From: Paeniglutamicibacter sulfureus
GTDB taxonomy: Bacteria; Actinomycetota; Actinomycetes; Actinomycetales; Micrococcaceae
Assembly: GCF_030512175.1 (NCBI RefSeq)
Contig: NZ_JAULBL010000002.1
Coordinates: forward strand, 2,230,149-2,294,148
Direction of reading: 5' to 3'
DNA length: 64,000 nucleotides
The notes under the pieces were generated by a model. It saw only the letters and a list, made by a program, of their open reading frames with translations. It ran no database searches and was not told the DNA's origin. Positions 37,995-48,142 of the stretch are shown here, piece after piece; the stretch's first letter is position 1; the number at the start of each line of letters is the position of its first letter. The translations under genes and the position numbers were made by a program.

Positions 37995-39200
37995 TTAGTC
38001 CTCGGTGTAGGGGATGAATACGGAAACGCGGAAGCCTCCGCCGGGTGCGGGTCCTGCTTCGACGTGACCCTCGTAGAGGGCAACTCGTTCGGCCATTCCC
38101 CGAAGGCCCTGGCCGGATGCGGAGCTTCCCAGGGCACCGGCCCCGCGCCCGTAGTCAGATACCAGCAGCTGGAGTCCCCGATTGTCCCAGCGCAGAGTCA
38201 CGCCGGCCGCGGCTTCGGGTCCGGCGTGCTTCAGGACGTTGGTCAGGGCCTCCTGCATGGCCCGGTATACGGTGAGCTCGGCACCTGCCGGAAGCCCACG
38301 CCGAGCCGTGCCTTCCTGCGTGAAACTGATGGCCAAGCCGCTCATGCGCGTGGCATCCAGCAATTCGGGAACGTCGACGAGGGCGGGCAGGGGACGGGTT
38401 GAAGCCTCCTCATCGCTGCGCAGAACACCCAGCAGCCGGCGCATCTCGCGCAACGAGCTTCGTCCCGTCTGTGAAATGGTCGTGAGGGTTTCCCGGGCGA
38501 TCTCCGGATCGTGTTCACTTGCGTAGCGCGCACCATCGGACTGCGTGATGATCACCGACAGTGAATGGGCAACGATATCGTGCATTTCTCGCGCAATGTG
38601 GCTGCGTTCGTCAGCGGCGGCCAAGGCGCGTTCCTGCTCCCGCTCAATTTCAAGCCTCCGTGCGCGGTCCTCGAGCGTCTGCAGGGTCAACCGTCGCGTG
38701 CGGGCCAAATCCCCAAACGTCCAGGCCACCAAGACCAGGAGGCCGAGCCCGATGAAATTCCGCACCGCAGCTTCCGGTGAGCTGCCTGCGGACCAGGCCC
38801 CCACTCGAATACTGGCGAGAAGTGCGCCCATGAATCCCGCGGCGAGACCAGCGAATGACTGCCAGCGTCGTCCATAGGCGGCCAACGAATACACTGTTAT
38901 CGGCACGGCAATTTGGGAAGGCAATAACTCGTCGGTGACTGCAACTTGGATGAGGTGGGCGAGGACAATGATTCCGGCAGCCAGCCCAGGATGCCGGCGT
39001 CGCCAAATCAATGGAAGCGTTTGGACGGTACCCAGGATGGCCAATTGCCAGCCGTTTCCCGAAACTCCAAGCATGATTCCGGCGAGAAGCCCGAAGACGA
39101 GCCATATCCCGAGGCCAAGGATCAGATCGACCTTGTGTGGATTCTCGCGAATCCACCTATCTAGGCTGCGGTGTGGCGTCATCGAATCCTGCACGGGCAA
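37995..39200 (-). CDS. Sensor histidine kinase (DesK/NarL-type, HisKA_3)
   Basis: Membrane sensor of 401 residues. Several hydrophobic segments occupy about 25-165 (LILGLGIWLVFGLLAGIMLG, IAVPITVYSLAAYG, FIGLGLLVLVAWTFG). The HisKA_3 dimerisation helix contains ERSHIAREMHDIVAHSLSVI with the phosphoacceptor His (about residue 210), followed by a HATPase_c domain (YRAMQEALTNVLKHAGPEA, LLVSDYGRGAG, GQGLRGMAERVALYEGHVEA). No extracellular sensor domain is present, so it probably senses a membrane or envelope cue. Transcribed with the response regulator. Confidence 0.93.
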   Translation of the reverse strand: MPVQDSMTPHRSLDRWIRENPHKVDLILGLGIWLVFGLLAGIMLGVSGNGWQLAILGTVQTLPLIWRRRHPGLAAGIIVLAHLIQVAVTDELLPSQIAVPITVYSLAAYGRRWQSFAGLAAGFMGALLASIRVGAWSAGSSPEAAVRNFIGLGLLVLVAWTFGDLARTRRLTLQTLEDRARRLEIEREQERALAAADERSHIAREMHDIVAHSLSVIITQSDGARYASEHDPEIARETLTTISQTGRSSLREMRRLLGVLRSDEEASTRPLPALVDVPELLDATRMSGLAISFTQEGTARRGLPAGAELTVYRAMQEALTNVLKHAGPEAAAGVTLRWDNRGLQLLVSDYGRGAGALGSSASGQGLRGMAERVALYEGHVEAGPAPGGGFRVSVFIPYTED

Positions 39201-39302
39201 TGGGGCTGCTTCTTCTTACTTGATTAGCCTACGGTGTTGAAGGAGGGCAATCGTCATGCCGTGGCATGAGAATTGGAGCGTAATCGGTGCGCCGTTCACA
39301 AT

Positions 39303-39322
39303 ATGAGATGGGTTGCTCACAT
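39303..39322. promoter_or_regulatory. Possible IclR/LtbR-type operator upstream of leuB
   Basis: ATGAG(8)CTCACAT forms an imperfect inverted repeat and contains TGAGATG (39304-39310), the same heptamer found in the leuC-regulator gap (54751-54757). Distance to the leuB start is about 29 bases. Confidence 0.4.
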
Positions 39323-39350
39323 AGTGATACGAGTCGATAAACTCGTAGGC

Positions 39351-40409
39351 ATGAGCGAATCCTTGAATATTGCCGTCATTCCAGGTGATGGCATTGGTCC
39401 TGAAGTAATTGCCGAGGCCGTGAAGGTCCTGAAGAAGGCAACCGAAGCCTCTGGCGTGCAGTTGGCACTGACCGACTATAAGCTCGGTGCCGAGCATTGG
39501 CTGGAGACGGGGGAGACCCTTCCGGAGGAGACGCTCACTGCGCTCCGCGGCCATGACGCCATCCTCTTCGGTGCTGTCGGCGCAGCGCCGGGGGATACCC
39601 GCATTCCTTCGGGGTTGATCGAGCGCGAAATGCTCCTCAAGCTGCGCTTCAGCCTGGATCACTTCGTGAACCTGCGCCCCTCCAAGCTTTACCCAGGGGT
39701 CCCGAGCCCGTTGGCAAACCCCGGCGAAATCGACTTCATCGTCGTCCGCGAAGGCACCGAGGGACCCTACGTCGGTAACGGCGGCGCCCTGCGCGTGGGT
39801 ACACCGCACGAAATCGCCACCGAAGTGTCAATCAACACTGCCCACGGCGTCGAGCGAGTCGTGCGCGACGCCTTCCGCCGTGCCAATGAGCGTACCCGCA
39901 AGCATGTGACGCTGGTCCACAAGCACAACGTGTTGGTCTTTGCCGGCCACCTGTGGCGCCGGACCGTTGAGGCAGTCGCTGCCGAATTCCCGGATGTCAC
40001 CCACGACTACCTGCACGTCGATGCCGCAACCATCTTCATGACGACCAACCCGTCGCGCTTTGACGTCATCGTCACCGACAACCTCTTTGGCGACATCCTC
40101 ACCGACCAGGCCGGCGCCATCACCGGTGGCATTGGCCTGGCCGCATCCGGAAACATCAACATGGACCGCACCGCGCCTTCAATGTTTGAACCGGTCCACG
40201 GATCGGCCCCCGACATCGCCGGCCAGCAAAAGGCGGACCCGACTGCGGCAATCCTTTCGGCAGCCCTCCTGCTTGACCACGTGGGTCTTCCAGAGGCGGC
40301 CCGCCGGGTTGAGGAAGCAGTGGAAAGCGACATTGCCTCACGCGATGAAATGACCGATCCGCGCACCACGGCGGAGATCGGCGATGCAATCGTTGCCGCA
40401 CTGGCTTAA
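39351..40409 (+). CDS. leuB: 3-isopropylmalate dehydrogenase
   Basis: Third step of leucine synthesis: oxidative decarboxylation of 3-isopropylmalate with NAD. From ATG 39351 ([20 protein letters not shown]) the protein is 352 residues, the family size; an upstream ATG at 39273 is rejected because the N-terminal strand begins at the chosen start. Motifs: [68 protein letters not shown] then [20 protein letters not shown], and [20 protein letters not shown]. Transcribed with ilvE downstream, although a hairpin separates them. Confidence 0.96.
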   Translation: MSESLNIAVIPGDGIGPEVIAEAVKVLKKATEASGVQLALTDYKLGAEHWLETGETLPEETLTALRGHDAILFGAVGAAPGDTRIPSGLIEREMLLKLRFSLDHFVNLRPSKLYPGVPSPLANPGEIDFIVVREGTEGPYVGNGGALRVGTPHEIATEVSINTAHGVERVVRDAFRRANERTRKHVTLVHKHNVLVFAGHLWRRTVEAVAAEFPDVTHDYLHVDAATIFMTTNPSRFDVIVTDNLFGDILTDQAGAITGGIGLAASGNINMDRTAPSMFEPVHGSAPDIAGQQKADPTAAILSAALLLDHVGLPEAARRVEEAVESDIASRDEMTDPRTTAEIGDAIVAALA

Positions 40410-40445
40410 GCTGGTGACTAGGTTCATTTAGGAACCAATTCTTAG

Positions 40446-40473
40446 GGTGGCAAGCCCCTGCTGGCTTGCCACC
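40446..40473 (+). terminator. Hairpin between leuB and ilvE
   Basis: Perfect 11-bp stem (GGTGGCAAGCC / GGCTTGCCACC) with a 6-base loop, without a following U-run. It may attenuate or terminate leuB transcripts or stabilise their 3-prime end. Confidence 0.55.
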
Positions 40474-40508
40474 GCAACACCCTGTCGAAGAGGAAGCCTG
40501 ACGGCATC

Positions 40509-41603
40509 ATGGAATTCATTGAAGATCTCTCAACTCACCGTAAAAGCGATCAGGAACGCGCCGAGATTCTGGCGAACCCAGGTTTTGGGGATTTCTTCAC
40601 TGACCACACCGCGGTCATCGACTGGTCGGCCGATGGTGAAGGACCGCAGGGCACTTGGAGCAACGCGCGCATCGAACCCTACGGCCCTATTGCCATGGAT
40701 CCAGCGGCCTCGGTGCTGCACTATGGCCAGGAAATCTTCGAAGGCCTAAAGGCCTACCGCCATGCAGACGGCAGCATCTGGACGTTCCGTCCGCATGCGA
40801 ACGCAGCCCGCCTGAATCGATCCGCCGAGCGCCTGGCGCTTCCGCAGTTGGACGAGGAAGCTTTTGTCGAGTCACTGCGACGATTGGTCAAGGCGGATGT
40901 GCACTGGGTCCCCAGCGGTGACGGTGAAGCGCTCTACCTCCGCCCCTTCATGATTGCCACGGAGGCCTTCCTGGGCGTTCGGGCGGCTCGCAAGGTTTCC
41001 TACCGCGTCATTGCGTCCCCGGCCGGCAACTACTTCGGCGGGGAGCTGAAGCCGGTGGGCATTTGGGTGTCACACAACTACGCGCGCGCCGGACGCGGCG
41101 GCACCGGGGCTGCCAAGTGCGGCGGCAACTACGCCGCTTCCCTTGTTGCGCAACTAGAGGCCGAACAAAACGGCTGCAAGCAGGTCCTCTTCCTCGACCC
41201 GTTCAACAATGAGGCGGTGGAAGAACTTGGTGGCATGAATGTCTTCTTCGTGATGAAGGGCGGCAAGCTCGTCACCCCGCGCCTGACCGGCACCATCCTT
41301 GAAGGCATCACACGTTCCTCGATCATCCACCTGGCCACGGACCGCGGCCTTGAGGTGGAGGAACGCACCATCACCCTGGGTGAATGGCGCGAGGGCATTG
41401 CCAGCGGGGACATCCAGGAGGTCTTTGCCTGCGGCACCGCCGCCGTCATCACCCCGATTGGCGTATTGAAGAACGGCGACGAGCTCATCGGCGATCCGGA
41501 AGCACCCGCAGGAGAAGTGACCATGGCGCTGCGCGAAGAATTGCTGGGCATCCAGACCGGTGCCGTTGAAGACCGTCACGGTTGGCTCGAACGAATGGCC
41601 TAA
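40509..41603 (+). CDS. ilvE: Branched-chain amino acid aminotransferase
   Basis: PLP enzyme of the last step of leucine, isoleucine and valine synthesis. The 364-residue length matches the long (eukaryote/actinobacterial) BCAT type. Motifs: LHYGQEIFEGLKAYRHADGS, RPHANAARLNRSAERLALP, ALYLRPFMIATEAFLGVRAA, ARAGRGGTGAAKCGGNYAAS (PLP Lys in the AAKCGGNYA block), LFLDPFNNEAVEELGGMNVF, SIIHLATDRGLEVEERTI and VFACGTAAVITPIG. The neighbour leuB fits a branched-chain pair. Confidence 0.96.
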   Translation: MEFIEDLSTHRKSDQERAEILANPGFGDFFTDHTAVIDWSADGEGPQGTWSNARIEPYGPIAMDPAASVLHYGQEIFEGLKAYRHADGSIWTFRPHANAARLNRSAERLALPQLDEEAFVESLRRLVKADVHWVPSGDGEALYLRPFMIATEAFLGVRAARKVSYRVIASPAGNYFGGELKPVGIWVSHNYARAGRGGTGAAKCGGNYAASLVAQLEAEQNGCKQVLFLDPFNNEAVEELGGMNVFFVMKGGKLVTPRLTGTILEGITRSSIIHLATDRGLEVEERTITLGEWREGIASGDIQEVFACGTAAVITPIGVLKNGDELIGDPEAPAGEVTMALREELLGIQTGAVEDRHGWLERMA

Positions 41604-41621
41604 GTCGTTTGCGTAGACTTT

Positions 41622-41652
41622 GTTGGGTGTGACTTTATGAGTCACACCCAAC
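41622..41652. terminator. Bidirectional terminator between ilvE and the beta-propeller gene
   Basis: Perfect 13-bp stem (41622-41634 with 41640-41652) and a 5-base loop, located between convergent genes. Serves both strands; U-runs are short. Confidence 0.75.
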
Positions 41653-41686
41653 TTGCTGTCATGCCGAGGTAGCCTCCGATGAGGCA

Positions 41687-43843
41687 TCACGAACGCTTCC
41701 GAGGTTCCGTGGCTACTTCCGCAACGCCAATATCATTCTGGTTGACGAAAACCCGTCCATCGTGGGTTGCTGTCATGACCGTACCGGTCGCGGAGGTTCC
41801 GTGAACCTTGCGCAAGGTGCCGTTCTGGAGGTCAACTACGTGCATTGCACCTTCCACGGCGTGAACGAAGCGGTGGCTGTCACCCAACTGCTCGACGCTG
41901 GCATAGGACCATCCCGGACGGAAGTTTTTGTCTAGTAGGCCGGTAAAGGCGTGGCTCTGGACAAGGGTGCCGTTGGATGCCTTGAGGATCACGAGTCCCT
42001 CGAGGGTCGCTGCCACGATCCTGTCAGCTACCAAGATCGGCTTCATGGCTGCCTTGTGGCCGGGGATGTGGCGGGTCCATGCCAATTTTTTAGTTGCCAA
42101 GTCAAAGGCGAAGACCTTGGCGTTCCCCTTAGTGTCCGGGAGACCGTATCCGTTGCGCGTGGAGGTTGTCCCATAAACATATTTTTCGTCCGCCACCAGT
42201 CCTATTATGGAATGGTTCGGGATCAGCTTGTTGTAGACGCCTTCGATGGTGTCGGTCAAAGGATCGATAATGCCTAGGGCACCTCCGCTCAGCCCGTACT
42301 CGGGAACGGTTCCAAAGAATACGTGAGTCTTGTTCCTCGCCCATCCATAGGGCCTGGACTGGCCATACTTGGTACGCAGTCGCTCCAAGAGTTTGAAGGC
42401 GCTATTGCCCTCCGCCGCACGTGAAGTGGCGAAGCTGATGATGTCTCCGGAGCCGTAGGAACCGATGAAGGTTTTCTTCGCGTCCCACTGGACCATTCCC
42501 GATATCTGGTTTGGTGCCACGGTATCCAGCGACTGCCAGTGTGCCCCGTTGTCGGGGTTCAAAGTGGCGATGCCTTGACCTTGAAAGCCCCCGACGTAGA
42601 GCTTGCCATCAGTATGGGCAAGAAGGCTATGAACGGCCACTCCCGCGCCCTTGAGTGTGGTGGACGATTGAATCGTGGCCTTCTTGGTTTTCAAATCAAA
42701 CCTGTGGGTCACGGCTTCGGTTCCGTCGCGGTTGAGGATATAGACGCTGTCGTTGCCGGTCCAGATGTGTTCGGGGGAGGCGACGCCTAGGCTGCCCAGC
42801 GGCGTATCCTTTCCGGTCGTGGCATCGGTTGAGTAAAGCACCTTGTTGTTGATCCAGAAGCTTGTCTGCGTGCCGGGAGAACCGGCGCTTTGTCGCTGTG
42901 CCATCTCCAATGCGGCGGTGGTTATTTTCTTGGTTCGGTGGTTCCAAACTAGTTGGGTCTTCACCTTGTCGGCGTTTATCAGGACACGATCGCCGTTCAC
43001 TGTGATCTGGTTGACGAAACCAACCGGGGGAAGCATCGGAAGCTTTAGGGTCGTCCGTTTGCCAGGCGATTCGGCAGGGAAGCAAACTACCTTGGGCACG
43101 GTGGTTCCCGTGCCTACGTATACTGTGTCGTCGGCGGTGATGGCCAGTGAACGGACATAGTCGGAATTGGCGTCGATGCGGGGGAGCTGGGCAAACTTCT
43201 TCGTAGTTGGCGTGTAGTTCCACACGACGCCTCCGGGGTAGCTTCCGCCCCATAGTCGTCCTGTTGAATCAATGGTCAGTCCATAGAGGCTGGCGGCTTT
43301 TGGTGCCACCTGACCCAGGACGACAAGGTTAGCCTCGTCGTAGTGGTAGCCGTAAATGCGTCCGTTCGTTGCGCCCACGTACAAGGTTCGTGTTTTCGGG
43401 TCCCAGGCCAGCCCTCGTGCGATCAAGTTCTGGGGAAGGGTAATGACCTTTTCCAGGACCCCACCGAGAGGGTCTATGATCTGGAGTTGGTTGCTCTGGG
43501 CCGTCATGATGATTGCCAGCCGCGGTGCGCCCGCACGGGTGCTGATGGAGGCCACCTGGGAAATCGACGTCATCACGTACACGTCATTGAACGTCTTGAC
43601 GACGCCGCGCGCTGGTTGCAGCATCCGCAACGTTCTGGGCCATGCCCTCTGAGCGGCAGTTGGTGGTTTCGGCGACGGCGTATTGACGTGGTGCCGATCT
43701 TGCAAAGAATCGCCAGCGAATAGCCCGGATGTCGCTACAAGTCCTAGTCCAAGCAAGGTACGCCGCTGGATATTAAGCTCATCGGTACAAAGCGGAACAG
43801 AAACTCCGTGGTTCTGGTTTGCATCTGACGGGTCGTCCATCAT
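41687..43843 (-). CDS. Exported PQQ-like beta-propeller protein (possible Tat substrate)
   Basis: A 718-residue protein with the twin-arginine-type leader NIQRRTLLGLGLVATSGLFA (residues 24-43) and a long mature part made of repeats typical of PQQ-like/WD propellers: ARGLAWDPKTRTLYVGATNG, YGLTIDSTGRLWGG, VRSLAITADDTVYVGTG, VHSLLAHTDGKLYVGGFQGQ, IIGLVADEKYVYGTTSTR. No catalytic domain is seen, so it probably binds or displays on the cell surface. An AGGAGG site directly precedes the start. Single gene; it converges with ilvE. Confidence 0.75.
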   Translation of the reverse strand: MMDDPSDANQNHGVSVPLCTDELNIQRRTLLGLGLVATSGLFAGDSLQDRHHVNTPSPKPPTAAQRAWPRTLRMLQPARGVVKTFNDVYVMTSISQVASISTRAGAPRLAIIMTAQSNQLQIIDPLGGVLEKVITLPQNLIARGLAWDPKTRTLYVGATNGRIYGYHYDEANLVVLGQVAPKAASLYGLTIDSTGRLWGGSYPGGVVWNYTPTTKKFAQLPRIDANSDYVRSLAITADDTVYVGTGTTVPKVVCFPAESPGKRTTLKLPMLPPVGFVNQITVNGDRVLINADKVKTQLVWNHRTKKITTAALEMAQRQSAGSPGTQTSFWINNKVLYSTDATTGKDTPLGSLGVASPEHIWTGNDSVYILNRDGTEAVTHRFDLKTKKATIQSSTTLKGAGVAVHSLLAHTDGKLYVGGFQGQGIATLNPDNGAHWQSLDTVAPNQISGMVQWDAKKTFIGSYGSGDIISFATSRAAEGNSAFKLLERLRTKYGQSRPYGWARNKTHVFFGTVPEYGLSGGALGIIDPLTDTIEGVYNKLIPNHSIIGLVADEKYVYGTTSTRNGYGLPDTKGNAKVFAFDLATKKLAWTRHIPGHKAAMKPILVADRIVAATLEGLVILKASNGTLVQSHAFTGLLDKNFRPGWSYASVEQLGDSHRFVHAVEGAMHVVDLQNGTLRKVHGTSATGTVMTATHDGRVFVNQNDIGVAEVATEPRKRS

Positions 43844-44605
43844 CCTCCTTCAGGGCGGTAGTGACAGTTATCCAAATTTTCCCCTGACTCAATCCGGCGG
43901 TAATTCACGATTCACGGGAATCTGTCCGCTTTGGTGACGAAAACAACTCGGAAGCGTGTGACGAATTTGAGGCGGCGTTCTAGGTACAGACTGGCGTCGT
44001 TTTTCCCTAGTTCCGACATCAACAGACCTCAAATCTCCATATGGTAGACGGCATTCGAGCGTCGGCATTATCCATTTAACTCTATCTAGATATTGCTCCT
44101 ACGGCCTAAACACTGCGACAACAAGAAATTTTGCGACTCGAGACCCCTGTTGCCATGGCACAAGTAGGGATTGGACTGATATTCGAGCTGCATTTGTCTT
44201 CCCGACTGGGCACCCTGAGATTTATGGCGATTTGGCATCTAACGGCCTGACCCGATTAGACTGGGAGTACGCATGGATATGAATCCCATTCATGATCTTG
44301 CTGATTGCACTTGCGACATCCAATGACATTGTTGTTGAGAGCCAGCGCACCACCCGGAAATAATGCTTTTTAAGCAGGCCGGGCAAGGATTCCGGGGAGC
44401 TGAAGGGTTCGTCGGGACGAGATGCTATTGGCTAGTAGCCCACTTGACTGCGCTTAAGAACTCCAAATCCGAAATCAAGAAGCAACAATCTCGCATGTTC
44501 CACCACGTCACGAATGTACCGAGACAGGGGGGGATCAAAGCACAGGCAGTACGCGTCCTCAAATAGAGACTGCAATCATTATGAAACATATCTAGACTGG
44601 ACAAC
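43844..44605. other. 0.76-kb intergenic region before galE
   Basis: AT-rich DNA separating the divergent beta-propeller gene and galE. The only open frame (44363-44566, plus) has no recognisable protein character. It should contain both promoters; no riboswitch, tRNA or clear operator was recognised. Confidence 0.45.
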
Positions 44606-45721
44606 ATGCGTATTTTGGTCACCGGCGGTGCCGGCTACATTGGATCCCACACGGTCCTGCTTCTGTTGGAAGAGGGACACGAGGTCCACGTCATTGACAA
44701 CCTGAGCAACGCCTCGCCCGAGGCCCTGCGGCGGGTCGCCGAACTTACCGGCCACCACGCCCAACTGCATGTCGGCAACTTGTTGGATGAGAGCCGCCTC
44801 GGGGACGTGTTCGATGCGTCCAGGCCGGAGGCCGTCATCCATTTTGCCGGGCTCAAGGCAGTGGGGGAGTCCGTTTCCGAACCCCTGAAGTACTACCGCA
44901 ACAACGTCACCGGCACGCTCAACCTGCTGGATGCCATGGAAGCCCACGACGTTCGCACATTGGTCTTTAGCTCATCGGCCACCGTCTACGGAGAAACGCT
45001 CGAACTCCCGATCACTGAATCAACGGCGTTGTCTGCCACCAATCCGTATGGCCGGACCAAGCTTCACATTGAAGGAATGCTTGATGACCTTGCAGGTTCG
45101 GACCAGCGTTGGTCCATTGCGAAGCTTCGCTATTTCAACCCGGTGGGTTCACATGAATCCGGCCGGATAGGCGAGGATCCGCAAGGCATCCCCAACAACC
45201 TGATGCCGTACATTGCGCAGGTGGCTGTAGGCGTTCGCGAGCGAGTCAACGTATTCGGGGGAGACTACCCGACGCCGGACGGAACAGGCGTGCGAGACTA
45301 CATCCATGTTGTGGATCTTGGTGCCGGGCATCTCGCTGCACTTGAATATCTCCACGACCATGGCGGATTGCACGCCTGGAACCTGGGAACCGGACACGGC
45401 TCCTCGGTGCTTGAGGTCATCCAGGCATTCGCCCGAACTTCTGAACGGGAGATCCCCTACGAGGTCGTGGACCGCCGCCCAGGTGACGTGGCGGCGAGTT
45501 ACGCCGATCCCACGTTGGCCCGTGAGGAAATCGGCTGGAAGGCCGAACGCGGCCTCGAGCAAATGGTCGAGGACATGTGGCGGTGGCAGTCAAACAATCC
45601 CACCGGCTATCCCGAGGACGAACCTGCCGACCAGCATGACGAGGATCAAACCGAGGAAGACGTGGTCAAGCGACAGAAGCAGAAGCGCGCACCCGACTCC
45701 AGCGAAGCCACTAAGCTATAA
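44606..45721 (+). CDS. galE: UDP-glucose 4-epimerase
   Basis: Interconverts UDP-glucose and UDP-galactose. 371 residues, about 35 longer than usual because of a charged low-complexity tail (DEPADQHDEDQTEEDVVKRQ and KQKRAP). SDR signatures: ILVTGGAGYIGSHTVLLLLE (NAD site), VIHFAGLKAVGESVSEPLKY, VFSSSATVYGE, the catalytic NPYGRTKLHIE (YxxxK), LRYFNPVGSHESGRIGEDP and GTGVRDYIHVVDLGAGHL. The stop is 3 bases before the FAA hydrolase gene, so they are co-transcribed. Confidence 0.94.
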   Translation: MRILVTGGAGYIGSHTVLLLLEEGHEVHVIDNLSNASPEALRRVAELTGHHAQLHVGNLLDESRLGDVFDASRPEAVIHFAGLKAVGESVSEPLKYYRNNVTGTLNLLDAMEAHDVRTLVFSSSATVYGETLELPITESTALSATNPYGRTKLHIEGMLDDLAGSDQRWSIAKLRYFNPVGSHESGRIGEDPQGIPNNLMPYIAQVAVGVRERVNVFGGDYPTPDGTGVRDYIHVVDLGAGHLAALEYLHDHGGLHAWNLGTGHGSSVLEVIQAFARTSEREIPYEVVDRRPGDVAASYADPTLAREEIGWKAERGLEQMVEDMWRWQSNNPTGYPEDEPADQHDEDQTEEDVVKRQKQKRAPDSSEATKL

Positions 45722-45724
45722 ACC

Positions 45725-46486
45725 ATGCGTATTGCTCGTTTTGTCGTTGACAGTGACCCCATGTACGGCGTCGTGGAAGAGGACGAGGTCATCGTCATTT
45801 CCGGCGACCCCTTCTTCCAAGGAATCAAGCCAACCGGCGTCAAGCACAAGCTTGAGGATGTCCGGTTGCTCGCCCCCATCATCCCCCGTTCCAAGGTGGT
45901 GTGCTTCGGTCGTACCTACGCCGACCATGCCGCCGAACTTGGCAACGAAGTGCCGACCGAACCCTTGATGTTCCTGAAGCCAAACACTTCCGTTGTCGGC
46001 TCGGGTGACCCGATCACCTTGCCGTCCTTCTCCGAGGAAATCTCCTACGAGGGAGAGCTCGCGGTTGTCATTGGGAGAATCTGCAAGGACGTTCCCGCCG
46101 AAAAGGCCCAAGACGTGGTCTTCGGCTACACCATCGCCAATGACCTGACCGCACGCGATGCCCAGCGGACAGACGGACAATGGGCTCGGGCCAAGGGCTG
46201 GGATGGCTCATGCCCGCTGGGACCATGGATCCAGACCGAGCTGGACCACGAGGACACCCAGCTGATCACCCGGCTCGATGGAAACGTCGTCCAGGACGGC
46301 AACACCTCCGACATGGTCTGGGGTATCAACGACCTGATTGCCTACGCGTCCCAGGCCTTTACCCTGCTACCCGGTGACGTCATACTCACCGGTACCCCGG
46401 CCGGCGTCGGTTTGGTGACCGAGGGACAGCGCGTGGACGTGGAGATCGAGGGAATCGGCACCTTGAGCAATCCGTTCCGCCGCTAA
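45725..46486 (+). CDS. Fumarylacetoacetate hydrolase-family protein
   Basis: FAH-superfamily hydrolase or decarboxylase acting on a beta-dicarbonyl or oxo-acid substrate with a divalent metal. 253 residues: short N-terminal strand region, then the FAH core with VVCFGRTYADHAAELGNEVP, LMFLKPNTSVVGSGDPI, SYEGELAVVIGRICKDV (E-x-E metal ligands), GYTIANDLTARDAQR and GDVILTGTPAGVG. The exact substrate is unknown; actinobacterial genomes commonly place this gene just before gltX, as here, so it belongs to the conserved core. Confidence 0.88.
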   Translation: MRIARFVVDSDPMYGVVEEDEVIVISGDPFFQGIKPTGVKHKLEDVRLLAPIIPRSKVVCFGRTYADHAAELGNEVPTEPLMFLKPNTSVVGSGDPITLPSFSEEISYEGELAVVIGRICKDVPAEKAQDVVFGYTIANDLTARDAQRTDGQWARAKGWDGSCPLGPWIQTELDHEDTQLITRLDGNVVQDGNTSDMVWGINDLIAYASQAFTLLPGDVILTGTPAGVGLVTEGQRVDVEIEGIGTLSNPFRR

Positions 46487-46509
46487 ATTCCCGGTTGGAC
46501 CCTTGCAAC

Positions 46510-46540
46510 GCAGTTGGCCCCGGTATCCGGGGCCAACTGC
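46510..46540 (+). terminator. Hairpin after the FAA hydrolase gene
   Basis: Perfect 14-bp GC-rich stem (46510-46523 with 46527-46540), 3-base loop, followed by AGTTATG. It separates the galE-FAH unit from gltX. Confidence 0.8.
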
Positions 46541-46617
46541 AGTTATGCTCCCCGACTGCGCGCTTCAGCACTGTGCTGGCGGGTTGACTAGGTGTGGGGA
46601 CATAGAATGGTCACATC

Positions 46618-48123
46618 ATGACTGATGTATCCCTCATTCCCACCGTGACCGATGAAACCCCCGTCCGCGTACGCTTCTGCCCGTCTCCGACCGGCACACC
46701 GCACGTAGGCCTGATTCGCACCGCCCTGTTCAACTGGGCCTATGCGCGCCACACCGGCGGAAAAATGATTTTCCGCATCGAAGACACCGACGCCAAGCGC
46801 GACTCGGAGGAAAGCTACCACCAGTTGCTGGACGCCTTGGACTGGCTCGGGATCACCTGGGATGAGGGTGTCAACGTCGGCGGTCCTCACGAACCATACC
46901 GCCAGTCCCAGCGCGGGGACATCTACCAGGACGTCATTGCCAAGCTCCGTGCGGGCGGGCATGTCTACGAATCCTTCTCCACCCCCGAGGAAGTCGAAGA
47001 TCGCCACAAGGCTGCCGGCCGGGACCCGAAGCTGGGCTATGACGGCTTCGACCGTAACCTCAGCGAAGAGCAGATTGCCGCCTACCGTGCCGAAGGCCGC
47101 GAGCCGGTGTTGCGCGTGCGCATGCCGGACGAAGACCTGACCTTCACCGACCTGGTGCGCGGGGAAATCACCTTCAAGGCCGGCTCCGTCCCGGACTTCG
47201 TAGTGGTGCGCGCCAACGGCCAGCCGCTCTACACGCTGGTTAACCCTGTCGACGACGCGCTGATGGGCATTACCCACGTGCTGCGCGGCGAGGACCTCCT
47301 CTCCTCGACCCCCCGCCAGATCGCCTTGTACCGCGCGTTGATTGAAATCGGTGTCGCCCAGTACATGCCTCTCTTTGGCCACTTGCCCTACGTGATGGGC
47401 CAGGGGAACAAGAAGCTTTCGAAGCGCGACCCGGAATCGAGCCTGTTCCTGCACCGGGACCGCGGTTTCATTCCCGAGGGACTGCTGAACTACCTGTCCT
47501 TGCTTGGCTGGTCCTTGAGCGCCGATGAAGACATCTTCACCCGGGACCAGCTCATTGAGGCTTTCGACGTCCACGACGTGCTCTCCAACCCGGCACGCTT
47601 TGACATCAAGAAGGCAGAAGCCATCAATGGCACCCACGTGCGCATGTTGGATGCCGCTGACTTCCGCGAACGCCTGATTCCCTACCTCAGGTTCCAGGGC
47701 CTGGTCGGGGAGCAGCTAACGGAACGCCAGCATGAGATCCTGACCGAGGCCGCTCCGCTGGTCCAGGAGCGGATCACGCTGCTAGGCGAGGCGCCCGACA
47801 TGCTTGAATTCCTCTTCACCGAGGACTCGGCCATTGAGCCTGCCGCCGATGCCTTGAAGGGACTGCCGGAGAACACCGCCGAAGTCTTGGACGCCGGCCT
47901 GGCCGCGCTCGAGGCAGCAACGCAGTGGGACGCCGAGACCATCCAGGACGTCTTGAAGTCCTCCTTGGTCGAAGGACTGGGCATCAAGCCGCGCCACGCA
48001 TTTGGGCCCATTCGCACTGCCGTGTCCGGCAAGCGGATCTCCCCTCCGCTGTTTGAGTCGATGGTGATTCTGGGCAAGGAATCCTCACTCAACCGCGTAC
48101 GCGCGTTCCGGGCCACCCGGTAA
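46618..48123 (+). CDS. gltX: Glutamate-tRNA ligase
   Basis: Charges tRNA-Glu and, in organisms without GlnRS, also tRNA-Gln for later amidation. 501 residues. HIGH-type motif [92 protein letters not shown] and the KMSKS equivalent [11 protein letters not shown]. The C-terminal anticodon-binding helices are complete. tRNA-Gln and two tRNA-Glu genes lie 0.9 kb downstream. Confidence 0.97.
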   Translation: MTDVSLIPTVTDETPVRVRFCPSPTGTPHVGLIRTALFNWAYARHTGGKMIFRIEDTDAKRDSEESYHQLLDALDWLGITWDEGVNVGGPHEPYRQSQRGDIYQDVIAKLRAGGHVYESFSTPEEVEDRHKAAGRDPKLGYDGFDRNLSEEQIAAYRAEGREPVLRVRMPDEDLTFTDLVRGEITFKAGSVPDFVVVRANGQPLYTLVNPVDDALMGITHVLRGEDLLSSTPRQIALYRALIEIGVAQYMPLFGHLPYVMGQGNKKLSKRDPESSLFLHRDRGFIPEGLLNYLSLLGWSLSADEDIFTRDQLIEAFDVHDVLSNPARFDIKKAEAINGTHVRMLDAADFRERLIPYLRFQGLVGEQLTERQHEILTEAAPLVQERITLLGEAPDMLEFLFTEDSAIEPAADALKGLPENTAEVLDAGLAALEAATQWDAETIQDVLKSSLVEGLGIKPRHAFGPIRTAVSGKRISPPLFESMVILGKESSLNRVRAFRATR

Positions 48124-48142
48124 GCAGGAGCAAGCGAGAATC

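Noticed and set aside
44363-44566. Small 67-codon open frame before galE
   Set aside because: No ribosome site, no conserved look, in an AT-rich intergenic region.
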